From contig NZ_LXFF01000016.1 of assembly GCF_001655775.1 (NCBI RefSeq), positions 1 through 64,000 of the forward strand: a stretch of DNA of 64,000 nt. The letters are read 5' to 3'. Made by a program: the position numbers and the translations under genes. How positions within the stretch are numbered: the stretch's first letter is position 1; every line of letters begins with the position of its first letter. Below the pieces are notes generated by a model, which was given only the letters and a program-made list of their open reading frames with translations, ran no database searches and was not told the DNA's origin. Below are positions 42,836 through 52,315 of the stretch, in pieces. Origin of the DNA: Candidatus Arthromitus sp. SFB-turkey (GTDB lineage Bacteria; Bacillota; Clostridia; Clostridiales; Clostridiaceae).

Positions 42836-44110
42836 TTGAATAGAAGATTGAAAAGAATTAAATCAGAAATTGAAATTTTAGGAGATAAATCTATATCACA
42901 TAGAGCTCTTATGATTGCTTCTATATCAAAAGGTATAACTAAAATTAGTAATTTTTTGTTTAGTCATGATTCTATAAGTACATTAAATTGTTTGAAGAAT
43001 TTAGGAGTTAAAATTGAGGTAAATAAAGAAAATGTTTTGGTATATGGAAATGGATTATATTCTTTTAAATTCTATGATGGAGTTTTAGACGCTAGAAATT
43101 CAGGAACTACAATGAGGCTTTTGAGTGGAATTTTAAGTGGATATAAATTTAAATCGATAATTGATGGAGATATTTCCTTAAGAAAAAGACCTATGGATAG
43201 AATAATAAAACCTCTTTCCCTTATGGGAGCTAACATATTTGCAAAAAATAGTGAAAGGTTTGCACCTATTTATATAGAAGGAAATGATTTAAAATCAATT
43301 TGTTATAAAATGGAGGTTGACAGTGCTCAGGTTAAATCTTCTATTTTATTTGCAGGACTATATGCAGATTCAGTAACCAAAATATTTGAAAATATAAAGA
43401 CTCGTGATCATACTGAAAGAATGTTAAAATATTTTGGTTCAAATATTAGTTTTGAAGATGGAGTTATATGTATTGAAAAAGGCGAATTAATTGCTAGTGA
43501 TATTTTTATTCCAGGAGATATTTCTTCTGCAAGTTTTTTTATGGTATTGGCTGCTGGAATTGATGGGTCAGAAGTTTTGATTAAAAATGTTGGAATAAAT
43601 GAAACTAGAACAGGTATAATTGATGTTTTAAAATGTATGGGTGTAAATGTTGAGTTATTGAATGTTCGTGAAAATTGTTATGAAAAAATGTGTGATATAA
43701 AAGTTTATGGTACATCCAGATTAAGACCAATTTCAATAAGTGGAGATATTATACCGAGGCTTATTGATGAAATTCCTATAATATGTGTTTTGTGTTCTTT
43801 GGTAAATGGAGAGAGCAGTATAGAAGATGTTGAGGAATTAAGATATAAAGAAAGTGATAGAATCACTAGCATTGTTAAAGAATTTAGAAAATTAAATATA
43901 GATATTTGTGAAACTAAAAATGGAATTAGAATACACGGTGGAAGAAAAATTAAAGGGGCAAAAGTAAATAGTTATAATGATCATAGAATTGCAATGTCTT
44001 TAACTATTTTGGCTTATTTAAGTGGAGAAGATATTGTAATTGAAAATAAAGATTGTGTTGATATTTCTTTTCCTATGTTTTATGAAAAGTTGAATGAAAT
44101 TTTTAAATAA
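42836..44110 (+). CDS. aroA: 3-phosphoshikimate 1-carboxyvinyltransferase (EPSP synthase)
   Basis: A 424-residue enzyme with the two-domain inside-out barrel: Gly-Asp-Lys-Ser-Ile-Ser-His-Arg-Ala at the PEP/shikimate site, Asn-Ser-Gly-Thr-Thr-Met-Arg-Leu-Leu, the Arg-Lys-Arg-Pro-Met segment, Asp-Ser-Ala-Gln-Val-Lys-Ser, and Arg-Tyr-Lys-Glu-Ser-Asp-Arg near the end. TTG start behind GGAGGG. Adds the enolpyruvyl group of PEP to shikimate 3-phosphate. It lies 20 bp after aroF. Confidence 0.95.
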   Translation: MNRRLKRIKSEIEILGDKSISHRALMIASISKGITKISNFLFSHDSISTLNCLKNLGVKIEVNKENVLVYGNGLYSFKFYDGVLDARNSGTTMRLLSGILSGYKFKSIIDGDISLRKRPMDRIIKPLSLMGANIFAKNSERFAPIYIEGNDLKSICYKMEVDSAQVKSSILFAGLYADSVTKIFENIKTRDHTERMLKYFGSNISFEDGVICIEKGELIASDIFIPGDISSASFFMVLAAGIDGSEVLIKNVGINETRTGIIDVLKCMGVNVELLNVRENCYEKMCDIKVYGTSRLRPISISGDIIPRLIDEIPIICVLCSLVNGESSIEDVEELRYKESDRITSIVKEFRKLNIDICETKNGIRIHGGRKIKGAKVNSYNDHRIAMSLTILAYLSGEDIVIENKDCVDISFPMFYEKLNEIFK

Positions 44111-44116
44111 GTAGAG

Positions 44117-45262
44117 GTGGTTTTAATTTTAAGATACTTTACAGCTGGTGAGTCTCATGGTAAGGGTTTAATTGGAGTGATTGAAGGATTTCCTTCAAAT
44201 GTACATATAAATGTTGACGAAATTAATAAAATTCTAAAAATGCGTCAAAATTCATATGGACGTGGAGACCGTATGAAAATTGAAAGTGATGAAATTGAAT
44301 TTATATCAGGCATAAGAAATTCTAAAACTATAGGTTCTCCCATTTCGTTTATTATACGTAATAGAGATTACAAAAATTGGGAAAAATTCATGGATCCTAT
44401 AAGTTGTAATGTTGATGAAAAAAAAGTTTTAAAACCAAGACCTGGACATGGTGATTTATCAGGAATTATTAAATATGATTTTGAGGATTGCCGTAATGTT
44501 TTAGAGAGAAGTAGTGCCAGAGAAACAGCCGTTAGAGTTTCAATAGGAGTTATTTGTGCTCAGTTTTTAAAGAATTTTGGTATTGAAAGCGCATCTCATG
44601 TTATAAGGATAGGAAATATTTATAATGATAAAAAATATCATTTTAATCAAATAAAGGAAAGTTATAAGCATGAATTGAGATGTTTAGATGAGACTATACG
44701 TAAAAAAATGATAAAGCTTATTGATTATGCGAAAAAAAATGGAGATACATTGGGAGGTGCATATGAGATAAGAATTAAAAATGTACCTGTTGGACTTGGA
44801 AGTTATGTTCAGTATGATCGTAAGTTGGATGCTTTGTTAGCTGGAGCATTAATTAGCATAAATTCAATGAAGGCAATTGAGTTTGGAGATGGATTAGAAA
44901 CATGTTGTAAAGAAGGTTCTATATCACATGATGAAATAGTTTATGAAAATGGAAAATATAAAAGGAATTCTAATATGGCTGGTGGGATAGAAGGTGGAAT
45001 GAGTAATGGAGAGGAAATAATTATAAGGTGTTATCACAAACCTATACCAACGTTATATGCTCCGTTAAAAACTGTAAATATTTGTACGAAGCAAGAAGAT
45101 TTTGCAAGTGTTGAAAGAAGTGATTGTACTGTAATTCCATCAGCTTCAATTATTGGTGAAAGTGTTGCTCTTACAGTTATATGTCAGGAGTTTTTGAAAA
45201 AATTTTCAGGGGATAGTTTGAGGGAAGTGATTAATAATTGGAAAAATTCGTTCTCAATTTGA
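44117..45262 (+). CDS. aroC: chorismate synthase
   Basis: About 380 residues, FMN-dependent, releasing phosphate from EPSP. Signatures: Thr-Ala-Gly-Glu-Ser-His-Gly-Lys-Gly at the start, Arg-Pro-Gly-His-Gly-Asp, Arg-Ser-Ser-Ala-Arg-Glu-Thr-Ala, Gly-Gly-Ile-Glu-Gly-Gly-Met-Ser-Asn-Gly, and Cys-Thr-Val-Ile-Pro near the end. GTG 44117 is the outermost start but overlaps the ribosome site. The conserved Met-Leu-Arg-Tyr position corresponds to an ATT codon at 44126, 6 bp after GAGGTG, which may be the real start. Its end overlaps aroB by 25 bp. Confidence 0.95.
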   Translation: MVLILRYFTAGESHGKGLIGVIEGFPSNVHINVDEINKILKMRQNSYGRGDRMKIESDEIEFISGIRNSKTIGSPISFIIRNRDYKNWEKFMDPISCNVDEKKVLKPRPGHGDLSGIIKYDFEDCRNVLERSSARETAVRVSIGVICAQFLKNFGIESASHVIRIGNIYNDKKYHFNQIKESYKHELRCLDETIRKKMIKLIDYAKKNGDTLGGAYEIRIKNVPVGLGSYVQYDRKLDALLAGALISINSMKAIEFGDGLETCCKEGSISHDEIVYENGKYKRNSNMAGGIEGGMSNGEEIIIRCYHKPIPTLYAPLKTVNICTKQEDFASVERSDCTVIPSASIIGESVALTVICQEFLKKFSGDSLREVINNWKNSFSI

Positions 45263-46311
45263 GCAATTGTAAATGTGATATAATTATTGGACAAGATATT
45301 TTAGGGAATTTAAAATCAACAATAGAAAACAATAAATGTTTTTTTGTTATAGATAAGTTCATTTATGAAAAATTTTATGATATTTACTTCAAAGAGATTT
45401 TATGTAATGTAAGTTTAGAGGATATATACTTATTTGAATGTAATGAAAAAAATAAAGATATAGATAATGCGTTATTGATAATTAAAAAATTAAATTTTAG
45501 GAATCATTTAAGAAATTCAGTTTTAATAGGAATTGGTGGAGGAATTATAGGGGATATTGTTGGATTTGTTTCTTCTGTATATATGAGAGGAATTAAATTT
45601 ATTAATGTTCCGACTACATTTCTTGCACAAATAGATAGCTCTATTGGTGGGAAAAATGCTTTAAATATTAAAGAGTGTAAAAATTTAATTGGTACATTTT
45701 ATCATCCAAAAGAAATTATTATAGATACTAAATTTTTAAATACAATTTCAAAAAGGGAATTGGTTTCAGGGTTGGCTGAAGCTATAAAATATGGTATAGT
45801 CTTTGAATATGAATTTTTAGACTATATAAAAAATAATTTAGATAATATTTTAAATTTAGATGTTGATGTTATGAAAAAAGTAGTATTAAAGAGTTGTAAA
45901 TTTAAAACTAATATTGTAGAGCAAGATGAATATGATTTTTCTTTAAGAAAAATTCTTAATTATGGTCACACGATAGGACATGCTTTAGAAAGTGTAACTA
46001 ATTATAGTTTGTATACTCATGGCGAAGCTGTTTTTGTAGGAATGTTTTATGAAACATGTATAGCATATGAAATTGGAATTATTGATGAAGAATATTTTAA
46101 TTATATAATGGACATTTTGAAAAAATTTAGAGTAAGCATTGATGTAAGTTTATTTAGTAGTGATTTATTTTATGAGGCATTGCTTAGAGATAAAAAGAAT
46201 AAATCTGAAAAAATAAGTTTTATTCTTCCGACTGGTTGTTCAAAAGTTTTGGAATATATGTTTTCACTTGATGAAGTTAAGAAGATTAATTATTCTAGAC
46301 ATTGTTTTTAA
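45238..46311 (+). CDS. aroB: 3-dehydroquinate synthase
   Basis: A 357-residue NAD- and zinc-dependent enzyme that cyclises DAHP. Gly-Ile-Gly-Gly-Gly-Ile-Ile-Gly-Asp (NAD loop), Pro-Thr-Thr-Phe-Leu-Ala-Gln-Ile-Asp-Ser-Ser-Ile-Gly-Gly-Lys-Asn (signature), and zinc ligands Glu in Leu-Ala-Glu-Ala, His in Tyr-Gly-His-Thr-Ile-Gly-His, and His in Thr-His-Gly-Glu-Ala. TTG start at 45238 inside aroC, with GAGGGAAGTGA upstream, so translation is coupled. aroD/aroQ, aroE and aroK are not in this window. Confidence 0.95.
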   Translation: MEKFVLNLSNCKCDIIIGQDILGNLKSTIENNKCFFVIDKFIYEKFYDIYFKEILCNVSLEDIYLFECNEKNKDIDNALLIIKKLNFRNHLRNSVLIGIGGGIIGDIVGFVSSVYMRGIKFINVPTTFLAQIDSSIGGKNALNIKECKNLIGTFYHPKEIIIDTKFLNTISKRELVSGLAEAIKYGIVFEYEFLDYIKNNLDNILNLDVDVMKKVVLKSCKFKTNIVEQDEYDFSLRKILNYGHTIGHALESVTNYSLYTHGEAVFVGMFYETCIAYEIGIIDEEYFNYIMDILKKFRVSIDVSLFSSDLFYEALLRDKKNKSEKISFILPTGCSKVLEYMFSLDEVKKINYSRHCF

Positions 46312-46327
46312 ATATGATGGAGGATTT

Positions 46328-47542
46328 ATGTTAAGGAAAAAAATTTATAAAATATTATCTGGAGCTCTTTTATGTTTGGTTTTGAATATGGCTGTTGTAA
46401 AGGCGGATACTTTATATAATTCTGTGGATGATTTTGTATCTAAAACTTATGAAATATTCTTAGATAGAGATGTTTCTGATGATGTTGGTGTTGAATATTG
46501 GAGTTATTTGATAAGAAATCATGAAAAATCGTTGTATGATTATATGATATCTATTTTATCAGGAGAAGAATTTTTATCTAGAGAAATAACTGACGAAAGT
46601 TTTTTGGAAATGATATATACTGTTTTGTTAAATAGAGCGCCTTCTGAAGAAGAGAAAAATTATTGGCTTGGTAAATTAAATGAACAAAATGAACAGTTAA
46701 ATGATATTAAAAAAGCTAGAGTTGAAATATGCAAAATTATGTTTAAAGAAGCGTTTTTCAATGAATTTGCTGATAGCTTAAAAGTTACATCAGATTTTGA
46801 GAATTTAAATAATTTTGGAGTTAAAGAATTACGAGAAGATTATGGGCATGATAAAATAGAATATATAAATAGTTTTTATAAAGGATTTTCAGAACTTGAA
46901 AAAGAGTTGCATGATCAATATGTACAAGTGGAAAATAAAGAACAATTTTTAGAATATATATATGGTATTTTACCGATATTTATTAAGGATAATATTGATA
47001 ATAAATATGAAGAATTAAAAAATGTATCAGGTGATAGTGTTGAAAGGTTGGTGCATTCTTTTGATTACGAAATAGTATTTCCATATGATAGAGATAAGGC
47101 AGTTTATATATCTACATTTTTGCAGATGAATGAAGGAGAAAATTTAAATTTCGTTACTTTTGGATTGAGCGTTACAAGTAGAGGACTTGGAAAAGTTATA
47201 AATAAGGCAGAGATTATTTTAGGAAATGAATCTATAGATTTAGAAGTAAAATATAGTGATCAAAGTAAATATGATTCAAAGGGGATTTCGGTTCATGAAT
47301 TTGAATTTAAAATAAATTCAATTGATGATTTAAAACTTTTAGATAAAATGCTCAGTTCTGATTTATCAAAATTAAGATTTACATTCGATGATTCTCAAAC
47401 TTATATTTATAATTTGTATGAGAAAGATAGAGTGAGAAATACTTTGAGATTTATGTATAGTGTGTATGCTCAAATTATTGCTTCATATTTATTTGAAACG
47501 AAAGATGTTTTTGATACGGTTGTTGTTAAAAGTTTAGAATAG
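46328..47542 (+). CDS. secreted protein with N-terminal DUF4214
   Basis: About 404 residues from ATG 46328 (GGAGG 5-6 bp upstream; the frame continues upstream into aroB). Signal peptide to about residue 26 (Val-Val-Lys-Ala-Asp). Then two DUF4214-type units (Tyr-Glu-Ile-Phe-Leu-Asp-Arg-Asp-Val-Ser-Asp-Asp-Val-Gly-Val-Glu-Tyr-Trp and Val-Leu-Leu-Asn-Arg-Ala-Pro-Ser). The C-terminal ~250 residues are mixed alpha/beta and not recognised. It starts 16 bp after aroB, so it may be read with the aro operon although it has no evident metabolic link. Confidence 0.7.
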   Translation: MLRKKIYKILSGALLCLVLNMAVVKADTLYNSVDDFVSKTYEIFLDRDVSDDVGVEYWSYLIRNHEKSLYDYMISILSGEEFLSREITDESFLEMIYTVLLNRAPSEEEKNYWLGKLNEQNEQLNDIKKARVEICKIMFKEAFFNEFADSLKVTSDFENLNNFGVKELREDYGHDKIEYINSFYKGFSELEKELHDQYVQVENKEQFLEYIYGILPIFIKDNIDNKYEELKNVSGDSVERLVHSFDYEIVFPYDRDKAVYISTFLQMNEGENLNFVTFGLSVTSRGLGKVINKAEIILGNESIDLEVKYSDQSKYDSKGISVHEFEFKINSIDDLKLLDKMLSSDLSKLRFTFDDSQTYIYNLYEKDRVRNTLRFMYSVYAQIIASYLFETKDVFDTVVVKSLE

Positions 47543-47551
47543 ATAGTTAGA

Positions 47552-47594
47552 TGTGGTTTAAAAATAGTTGATTTTAAACCACATTTTATTTTTT
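47552..47594 (+). terminator. intrinsic terminator after the DUF4214 gene
   Basis: 12-bp perfect stem (TGTGGTTTAAAA and its complement, arms 47552-47563 and 47572-47583) and T-rich tail; likely end of the aro transcript. Confidence 0.85.
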
Positions 47595-47719
47595 AAATAA
47601 AATTTATTTCAAAAATATTTTATAAAGAAAATTATTTTGAAAACGAAAAGTAATATATAGCTTAACGAATATTTTTAATAAAATTATATGATATATTTAG
47701 TAAGGGAGATTGGTTATGA

Positions 47720-48058
47720 ATGAGATTTAATAGCGAAGATAATTTTTCAAAAATAACTTTAGGAGAATCGTATAACAAGAACTATAAATTTCTTTTTAAA
47801 GATAATGATAAGAATGATAATCATGGAGTGTATTTATTTAATAATATTCCAGTTTTTAAATATAAAAAATTGATTCTTAGATACAATAAAATGCCAAGCG
47901 AAGATCAAATTAAACTTGAAATTCAAAATTTTATGGATAAAGTTAATATTAATAATAAGTTTAAGGTTTTTAATATTAAGAGTAATGTATTTAAGAATTG
48001 TGATGGATTAACTGAATATGTGGTTAATGTTGCTTTTATAAATTTTAATTTGAAATAG
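47720..48058 (+). CDS. hypothetical protein
   Basis: A 112-residue soluble, Lys/Asn-rich protein. Unknown family; a central Phe-Lys-Tyr-Lys-Lys-Leu-Ile-Leu-Arg-Tyr strand and a helix containing Lys-Leu-Glu-Ile-Gln-Asn-Phe. A ribosome site (AAGGGAG) is 11 bp from ATG 47720, but only 7 bp from another ATG at 47716 that encodes a four-codon peptide and stops. Flanked by terminators on both sides. Confidence 0.55.
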   Translation: MRFNSEDNFSKITLGESYNKNYKFLFKDNDKNDNHGVYLFNNIPVFKYKKLILRYNKMPSEDQIKLEIQNFMDKVNINNKFKVFNIKSNVFKNCDGLTEYVVNVAFINFNLK

Positions 48059-48072
48059 TAAATATTTTATTG

Positions 48073-48107
48073 AATAGGTCGAGTTTGTATCGACCTATTT
48101 ATTTTTT
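48073..48107 (+). terminator. intrinsic terminator of the 47720 gene
   Basis: AATAGGTCGA / TCGACCTATT stem (48073-48082, 48090-48099), 7-nt loop, T-rich tail. Confidence 0.85.
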
Positions 48108-48172
48108 ATGGATATTAATAATAAAACAAAGAATACAACTTAAAATATGTTTTAAATGGAAAAAATTACAAA

Positions 48173-48210
48173 ATAAAACGTTTGCGAAAAGTATTTATTA
48201 ATTATAAGAT
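48173..48210 (+). promoter_or_regulatory. promoter with a cre-like site for the GH63 gene
   Basis: TTGCGA at 48182-48187 and TAAGAT at 48205-48210, spacing 17 bp. The -35 element overlaps ATAAAACGTTTGCGA (48173-48187), which agrees with the CcpA cre consensus WTGNAANCGNWNNCA except at two positions. Catabolite control of a glycosidase would make sense; the match is modest. Confidence 0.4.
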
Positions 48211-48251
48211 GTTGCATGTAATATTTGAATTTAAAAGAGAGGCTAATTTGA

Positions 48252-50563
48252 ATGAAGAAGACTTTTTTAAGAAAATTAATGTCAGGTATTTTAATGTTAA
48301 CGTTAACTTTTGGTATTGGTGCTTCAGCTACTCAAAAAAATTATAAAATTTCAGATTTTCCAAAAATGTTTTAGATGCACAATCTCGTTTAACAAATACA
48401 CCTTATGGATATTATCAAGTTAGTAATTTTACAACTTTTATGGATAATGGTTCTTGGCATGGTTATGGTTTACCATCGCTTGATGATAAAACAAATTTAG
48501 GAGGGTTTGCAGGACCTACGATTTTATTTGAAAGTGTTTCTGAAAGTATTGCTTTAAATTTATCTGATTGTTTTAATAAAATTAAATTAATAAAAAATGA
48601 TAAAGAAGTGGATTTATCATTGGCAAAACCTACATTGACCTATTATCCAGGGAAATTAACGCAAACTTATGAGTTTAGAGATGATTTTAAACTCACTTTA
48701 GAATTAATTTTTGTTACAGATAGGACATCATTAATTAAGACTCAAATTTTAAATTTAAATGATGAGAGTTCAAAATTTAAAATTTATTGGGAAGGAAGCA
48801 TATTTGATTCTTTTGTACACAATAAAAAAACGTATACAATAAATCCAAGTTTAGATGAAATAGATAATGGCATTATTGTAAATTTTAATGGAGAAAATCA
48901 AGGATTGTCGGAAAATACAAAACAAAATAAGTTTTTCACAATTTATGATAAAAAAGTAGAGAGTAAAATTTCTGATGATAAAAAATCGTATATAACGGAG
49001 ATAAAAGATGAAGTTGTAATTGAAAAAGGAGTACCGTATACGATTTATAGAACAGAAAGTTTTGTATTTAATAATGAAGAGTTTGAAAATGAAAAATCTA
49101 AAATTAATAATATAAAAAATGATCCTGAAAAACATTTTTCATCAAATGAATTAAGATGGCAATCTTATATAGATAAAACTTTGATTAATAATGATGTTAG
49201 TAAGGCATACCAAAATACTGCTATAAAATCTATTATGACCTTAATTATAAATTGGAGAAGTCCAGCTGGAGATATTAAACACTCTGGAATTACACCGTCT
49301 GTGTCTTATCGATGGTTTAATGGATTGTGGGCTTGGGATTCGTGGAAAAATGCTGTGGCAGTTGCAGAGTTTGATAGTGAATTGGCAAAAGATTCTATTA
49401 GAACGATGTTTGATTATCAAATAAAGAGTACAGATGAGGAGCGTCCTCAAGATGAAGGAGCTATAATTGATGCAATTTATTATCAAAAGGAAAGTTTTAA
49501 TGAGAGAAATTCTAAGCCACCTTTAGCCGCTTGGGCAGTATATAACGTATATGAAAATGATAAAGATATAGAATTTGTAAGAGAAATGTATCCTAAACTT
49601 CAAGCTTATCATGAGTGGTGGTATAGAAATAGAGATACAGATAAAAATGGTATAGCTGAATACGGTGCTATGGTTCATGAAGCTCATTATAAATATGATG
49701 AAAATGGAAATGTTATAAAGGATAAAAATAATAATCCTGTTATAAATGAAGATGCAATTATTGAAGCTGCTGCTTGGGAAAGTGGAATGGATAATGCAAT
49801 AAGATTTGATAAAGAAGGAATTGAACAAGGTGATGTTGGAGTAAAAGTTTTTGAAAATACAGGTGAAAATGGAAATGTAGTTGGGTATTCAATAAACCAA
49901 GAATCTGTTGATTTAAATGCGTATTTGTACGCAGAAAAAGCATTTTTGAAATCTTTAGCAGAGATTTTAGGTAAAAAGGAAGATGCTATTCGTTATGAAA
50001 AAGAAGCTAAAGAAATAGCAGATTATGTAAATAAATATATGTTTGATGAAGAAACGGGATTTTATTATGATTTACAAATTAATAGTACAGGTGATGAAAA
50101 GAAATTATTAGTTAATAGAGGAAAAGGAACAGAAGGATATATTCCATTATGGGCCAAGATGTCTCCTAAAAATAAGGCAAAAAAAGTTGTGGAAAATATT
50201 ATGGATACAGAAAAATTTAATTTAAAAGTTCCATTTCCTACAGCATCAAAAGATAATAAATTTTTTGATCCTAATAGATATTGGAGAGGACCTGTATGGC
50301 TTGATCAAGCTTTATATGGAGTTGAAGCTTTAGAAAATTATGGTTACAAAGAAGAAGCGAAAGAGTTGGCATATAAATTATTTGATAATGCAGAAGGTGT
50401 CATAACATCTGGGGTTATAAATGAAAATTATAATCCAATTACTGGAGAAGCTTTGCATGCTAAAAATTTTAGTTGGAGTGCTGCAGCATATTATTTGTTA
50501 TATAAAAACACTTTAAGTGGAGGGGTAAATACATCACAAAAGAGTATTTCAATTCTAAAATAA
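48252..50563 (+). pseudogene. secreted GH63 alpha-glucosidase (YgjK-like), signal peptide out of frame
   Basis: ATG 48252 (AGAGAGG upstream) opens a signal peptide (Leu-Met-Ser-Gly-Ile-Leu-Met-Leu and following, Ala-Ser-Ala cleavage region) that ends at TAG 48372-48374. From 48362 the next frame is open and coding-like (Val-Leu-Asp-Ala-Gln-Ser-Arg-Leu) to 50563; one extra A in the run at 48362-48366 would join them into a ~770-residue protein. The enzyme part matches GH63/YgjK: Trp-Ala-Trp-Asp-Ser-Trp-Lys, Arg-Pro-Gln-Asp-Glu-Gly-Ala-Ile, Asn-Ser-Lys-Pro-Pro-Leu-Ala-Ala-Trp, and Asn-Phe-Ser-Trp-Ser-Ala near the end. An ATG at 48440 without a ribosome site would give only an unexported form. 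Confidence 0.7.
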
Positions 50564-50571
50564 ATAATTTT

Positions 50572-50609
50572 AAAGTACGTATTTTATTGATACGTACTTT
50601 TTATTTTTA
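50572..50609 (+). terminator. intrinsic terminator of the GH63 gene
   Basis: AAAGTACGTAT / ATACGTACTTT stem (50572-50582, 50590-50600), 7-nt loop, T run. Confidence 0.85.
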
Positions 50610-50678
50610 TGGTAATAAAGAGAATATTTAAAATCATATAAATTTTTATATATTTTAAATAGATAGGGGTATTAGATT

Positions 50679-51347
50679 GTGGAATATGATGATAATAAAT
50701 TAGTACTTAAAAAAAATAATTTTAAATTTAATTTATTACTACTCAAAATTGTATTGTTAATTTTATCATTTATAATGGGAAGTGTATTGATTTTATTTGT
50801 TTTAAAATATTTAAATAATATAACTATTTTAAATACATTTTTGATTTTATTGTATATATATTTTTTTCAATTAGTAGTTGAAATTATAAAATATTTTATT
50901 GTATATATTGAAAATAAAAATTTGTATAACAATGTTTTAAAATTGAATAAGGTATTTAATTGTAAATTTTTAATGATTAATTTTTGTACGTTTATGCTTG
51001 GAAGTTTAGTTATTTTATCATGTTTATTATTTGGATTATTTTTTAGTATTTTTAAAGTTTTATCCATATTATTTATGGGAATATGTTTAGGAGTAATTTA
51101 TTTATTTTATACAATTGAACTTTTTAAAATAATTGATTACAATTTTAAAAAATATAGTTTTGAAAAATTAAAAAATAATTCACGTGATTTTTCAATTTTA
51201 TCTTTGATAAATGGATTATGTATAGTTTTAATAAGTAATCTTTTTTATTTATTTAATTATTTGTATGCTTTAGTTTTTGTATTTGTTGTACTAGTAAATT
51301 TGATTTTATTTAATATAAATCAGAAATATTTAAGAAAAAAAATTTAG
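50679..51347 (+). CDS. polytopic membrane protein of unknown function
   Basis: A 222-residue very hydrophobic protein, about six transmembrane helices, with a GTG start (50679) behind AGGGG. The N-terminal ~18 residues and one central loop are charged. No transporter or enzyme motif is visible. It lies 28 bp before the HAD phosphatase frame, so the two are probably cotranscribed. Confidence 0.55.
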   Translation: MEYDDNKLVLKKNNFKFNLLLLKIVLLILSFIMGSVLILFVLKYLNNITILNTFLILLYIYFFQLVVEIIKYFIVYIENKNLYNNVLKLNKVFNCKFLMINFCTFMLGSLVILSCLLFGLFFSIFKVLSILFMGICLGVIYLFYTIELFKIIDYNFKKYSFEKLKNNSRDFSILSLINGLCIVLISNLFYLFNYLYALVFVFVVLVNLILFNINQKYLRKKI

Positions 51348-51374
51348 TGCTTATTTATTATGTGGGGGTATTTT

Positions 51375-52202
51375 ATGGAAAATAATATTAAGTTAATTTG
51401 TTTAGATTTGGATGGAACGACACTTAAAGATATTTCAAATATTTCAGAAAAAAATATAGACTATATAAGACAAGCTTATAATAAAGGAATTAAGATTGCG
51501 TTAACTACAGGTAGATTATTTGTTCATGGAATGTATTTTTCAAAAGTTTTAAATATTCCAACATATATTATAAGTAACAATGGAACTTATGTTTATGATG
51601 TGGATAAAAATTTAATAATATACTCAAGTTTTTTTGGTGTAGATAATTTAGTAAAAATACATAAATTTGTAAAAGAAAAATATTTTAATGTACATTATTC
51701 TACAATAGATACTATTTATTCTAATAATGTACTTAAAGATTACGATGATGAAGATAAAAAAGGTGAATATGCAATGAAAGAAGTTGTTATTGAAAGCGAA
51801 GAGTCTTGGGAAGACTTATTTAAAAATTATGGAAGTAATATATGTAAAGTGGTTGTTTCGAGCGATGAAATTGAAAAACTTGAAGATATGTTGATTAAAG
51901 TGAGAGAAATAGGTGATTTTGAAGTAGAATATTCTTGGGTTAATACAGTTGAAATATTGAAAAAAGGCGAAGGAAAAGGAACAGGAATTAGAAATTTAAA
52001 GAAATATTTGAATTTAAAAACGGAAAATGTCATGTGTATAGGAGATAGTGAGAATGACGTTTCCATGTTTAAAGAGTGTGGATATAAAGTAGCTATGAAA
52101 AATGGTATTGATAAACTTAAAGATATGGCAGATTTTATAACATTGGATGTTTCAGAAGATGGAGTTGCATATGCAATTAAAAAATTATTAGAATCTTGTT
52201 AG
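51375..52202 (+). CDS. HAD-superfamily hydrolase, Cof type
   Basis: About 275 residues from ATG 51375 (GGGGGT 5-6 bp upstream; the frame is open to 51360). HAD motif I Leu-Asp-Leu-Asp-Gly-Thr-Thr-Leu near the start, motif II Leu-Thr-Thr-Gly-Arg, motif III Lys about 195-200, motif IV Gly-Asp-Ser-Glu-Asn-Asp-Val-Ser-Met-Phe. A C2B cap lies between motifs II and III. Cof-type members dephosphorylate sugar phosphates or flavin-like cofactors; the substrate is not predictable. Confidence 0.9.
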   Translation: MENNIKLICLDLDGTTLKDISNISEKNIDYIRQAYNKGIKIALTTGRLFVHGMYFSKVLNIPTYIISNNGTYVYDVDKNLIIYSSFFGVDNLVKIHKFVKEKYFNVHYSTIDTIYSNNVLKDYDDEDKKGEYAMKEVVIESEESWEDLFKNYGSNICKVVVSSDEIEKLEDMLIKVREIGDFEVEYSWVNTVEILKKGEGKGTGIRNLKKYLNLKTENVMCIGDSENDVSMFKECGYKVAMKNGIDKLKDMADFITLDVSEDGVAYAIKKLLESC

Positions 52203-52315
52203 TAAGTTTTTGTAAAAAATCATATTTTTTTTGTGTGCGGTTTAACTTTATTTATAAAAAACAATTATGTATAATATTTGTAACATGGTAAAAATTGGGA
52301 TTTAGGGGGGTAACT

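Noticed and set aside
48851-49943. Several long antisense frames opposite the GH63 gene
   Set aside because: Low-complexity Ile/Phe/Tyr-rich shadows of a well-supported coding strand, without ribosome sites.
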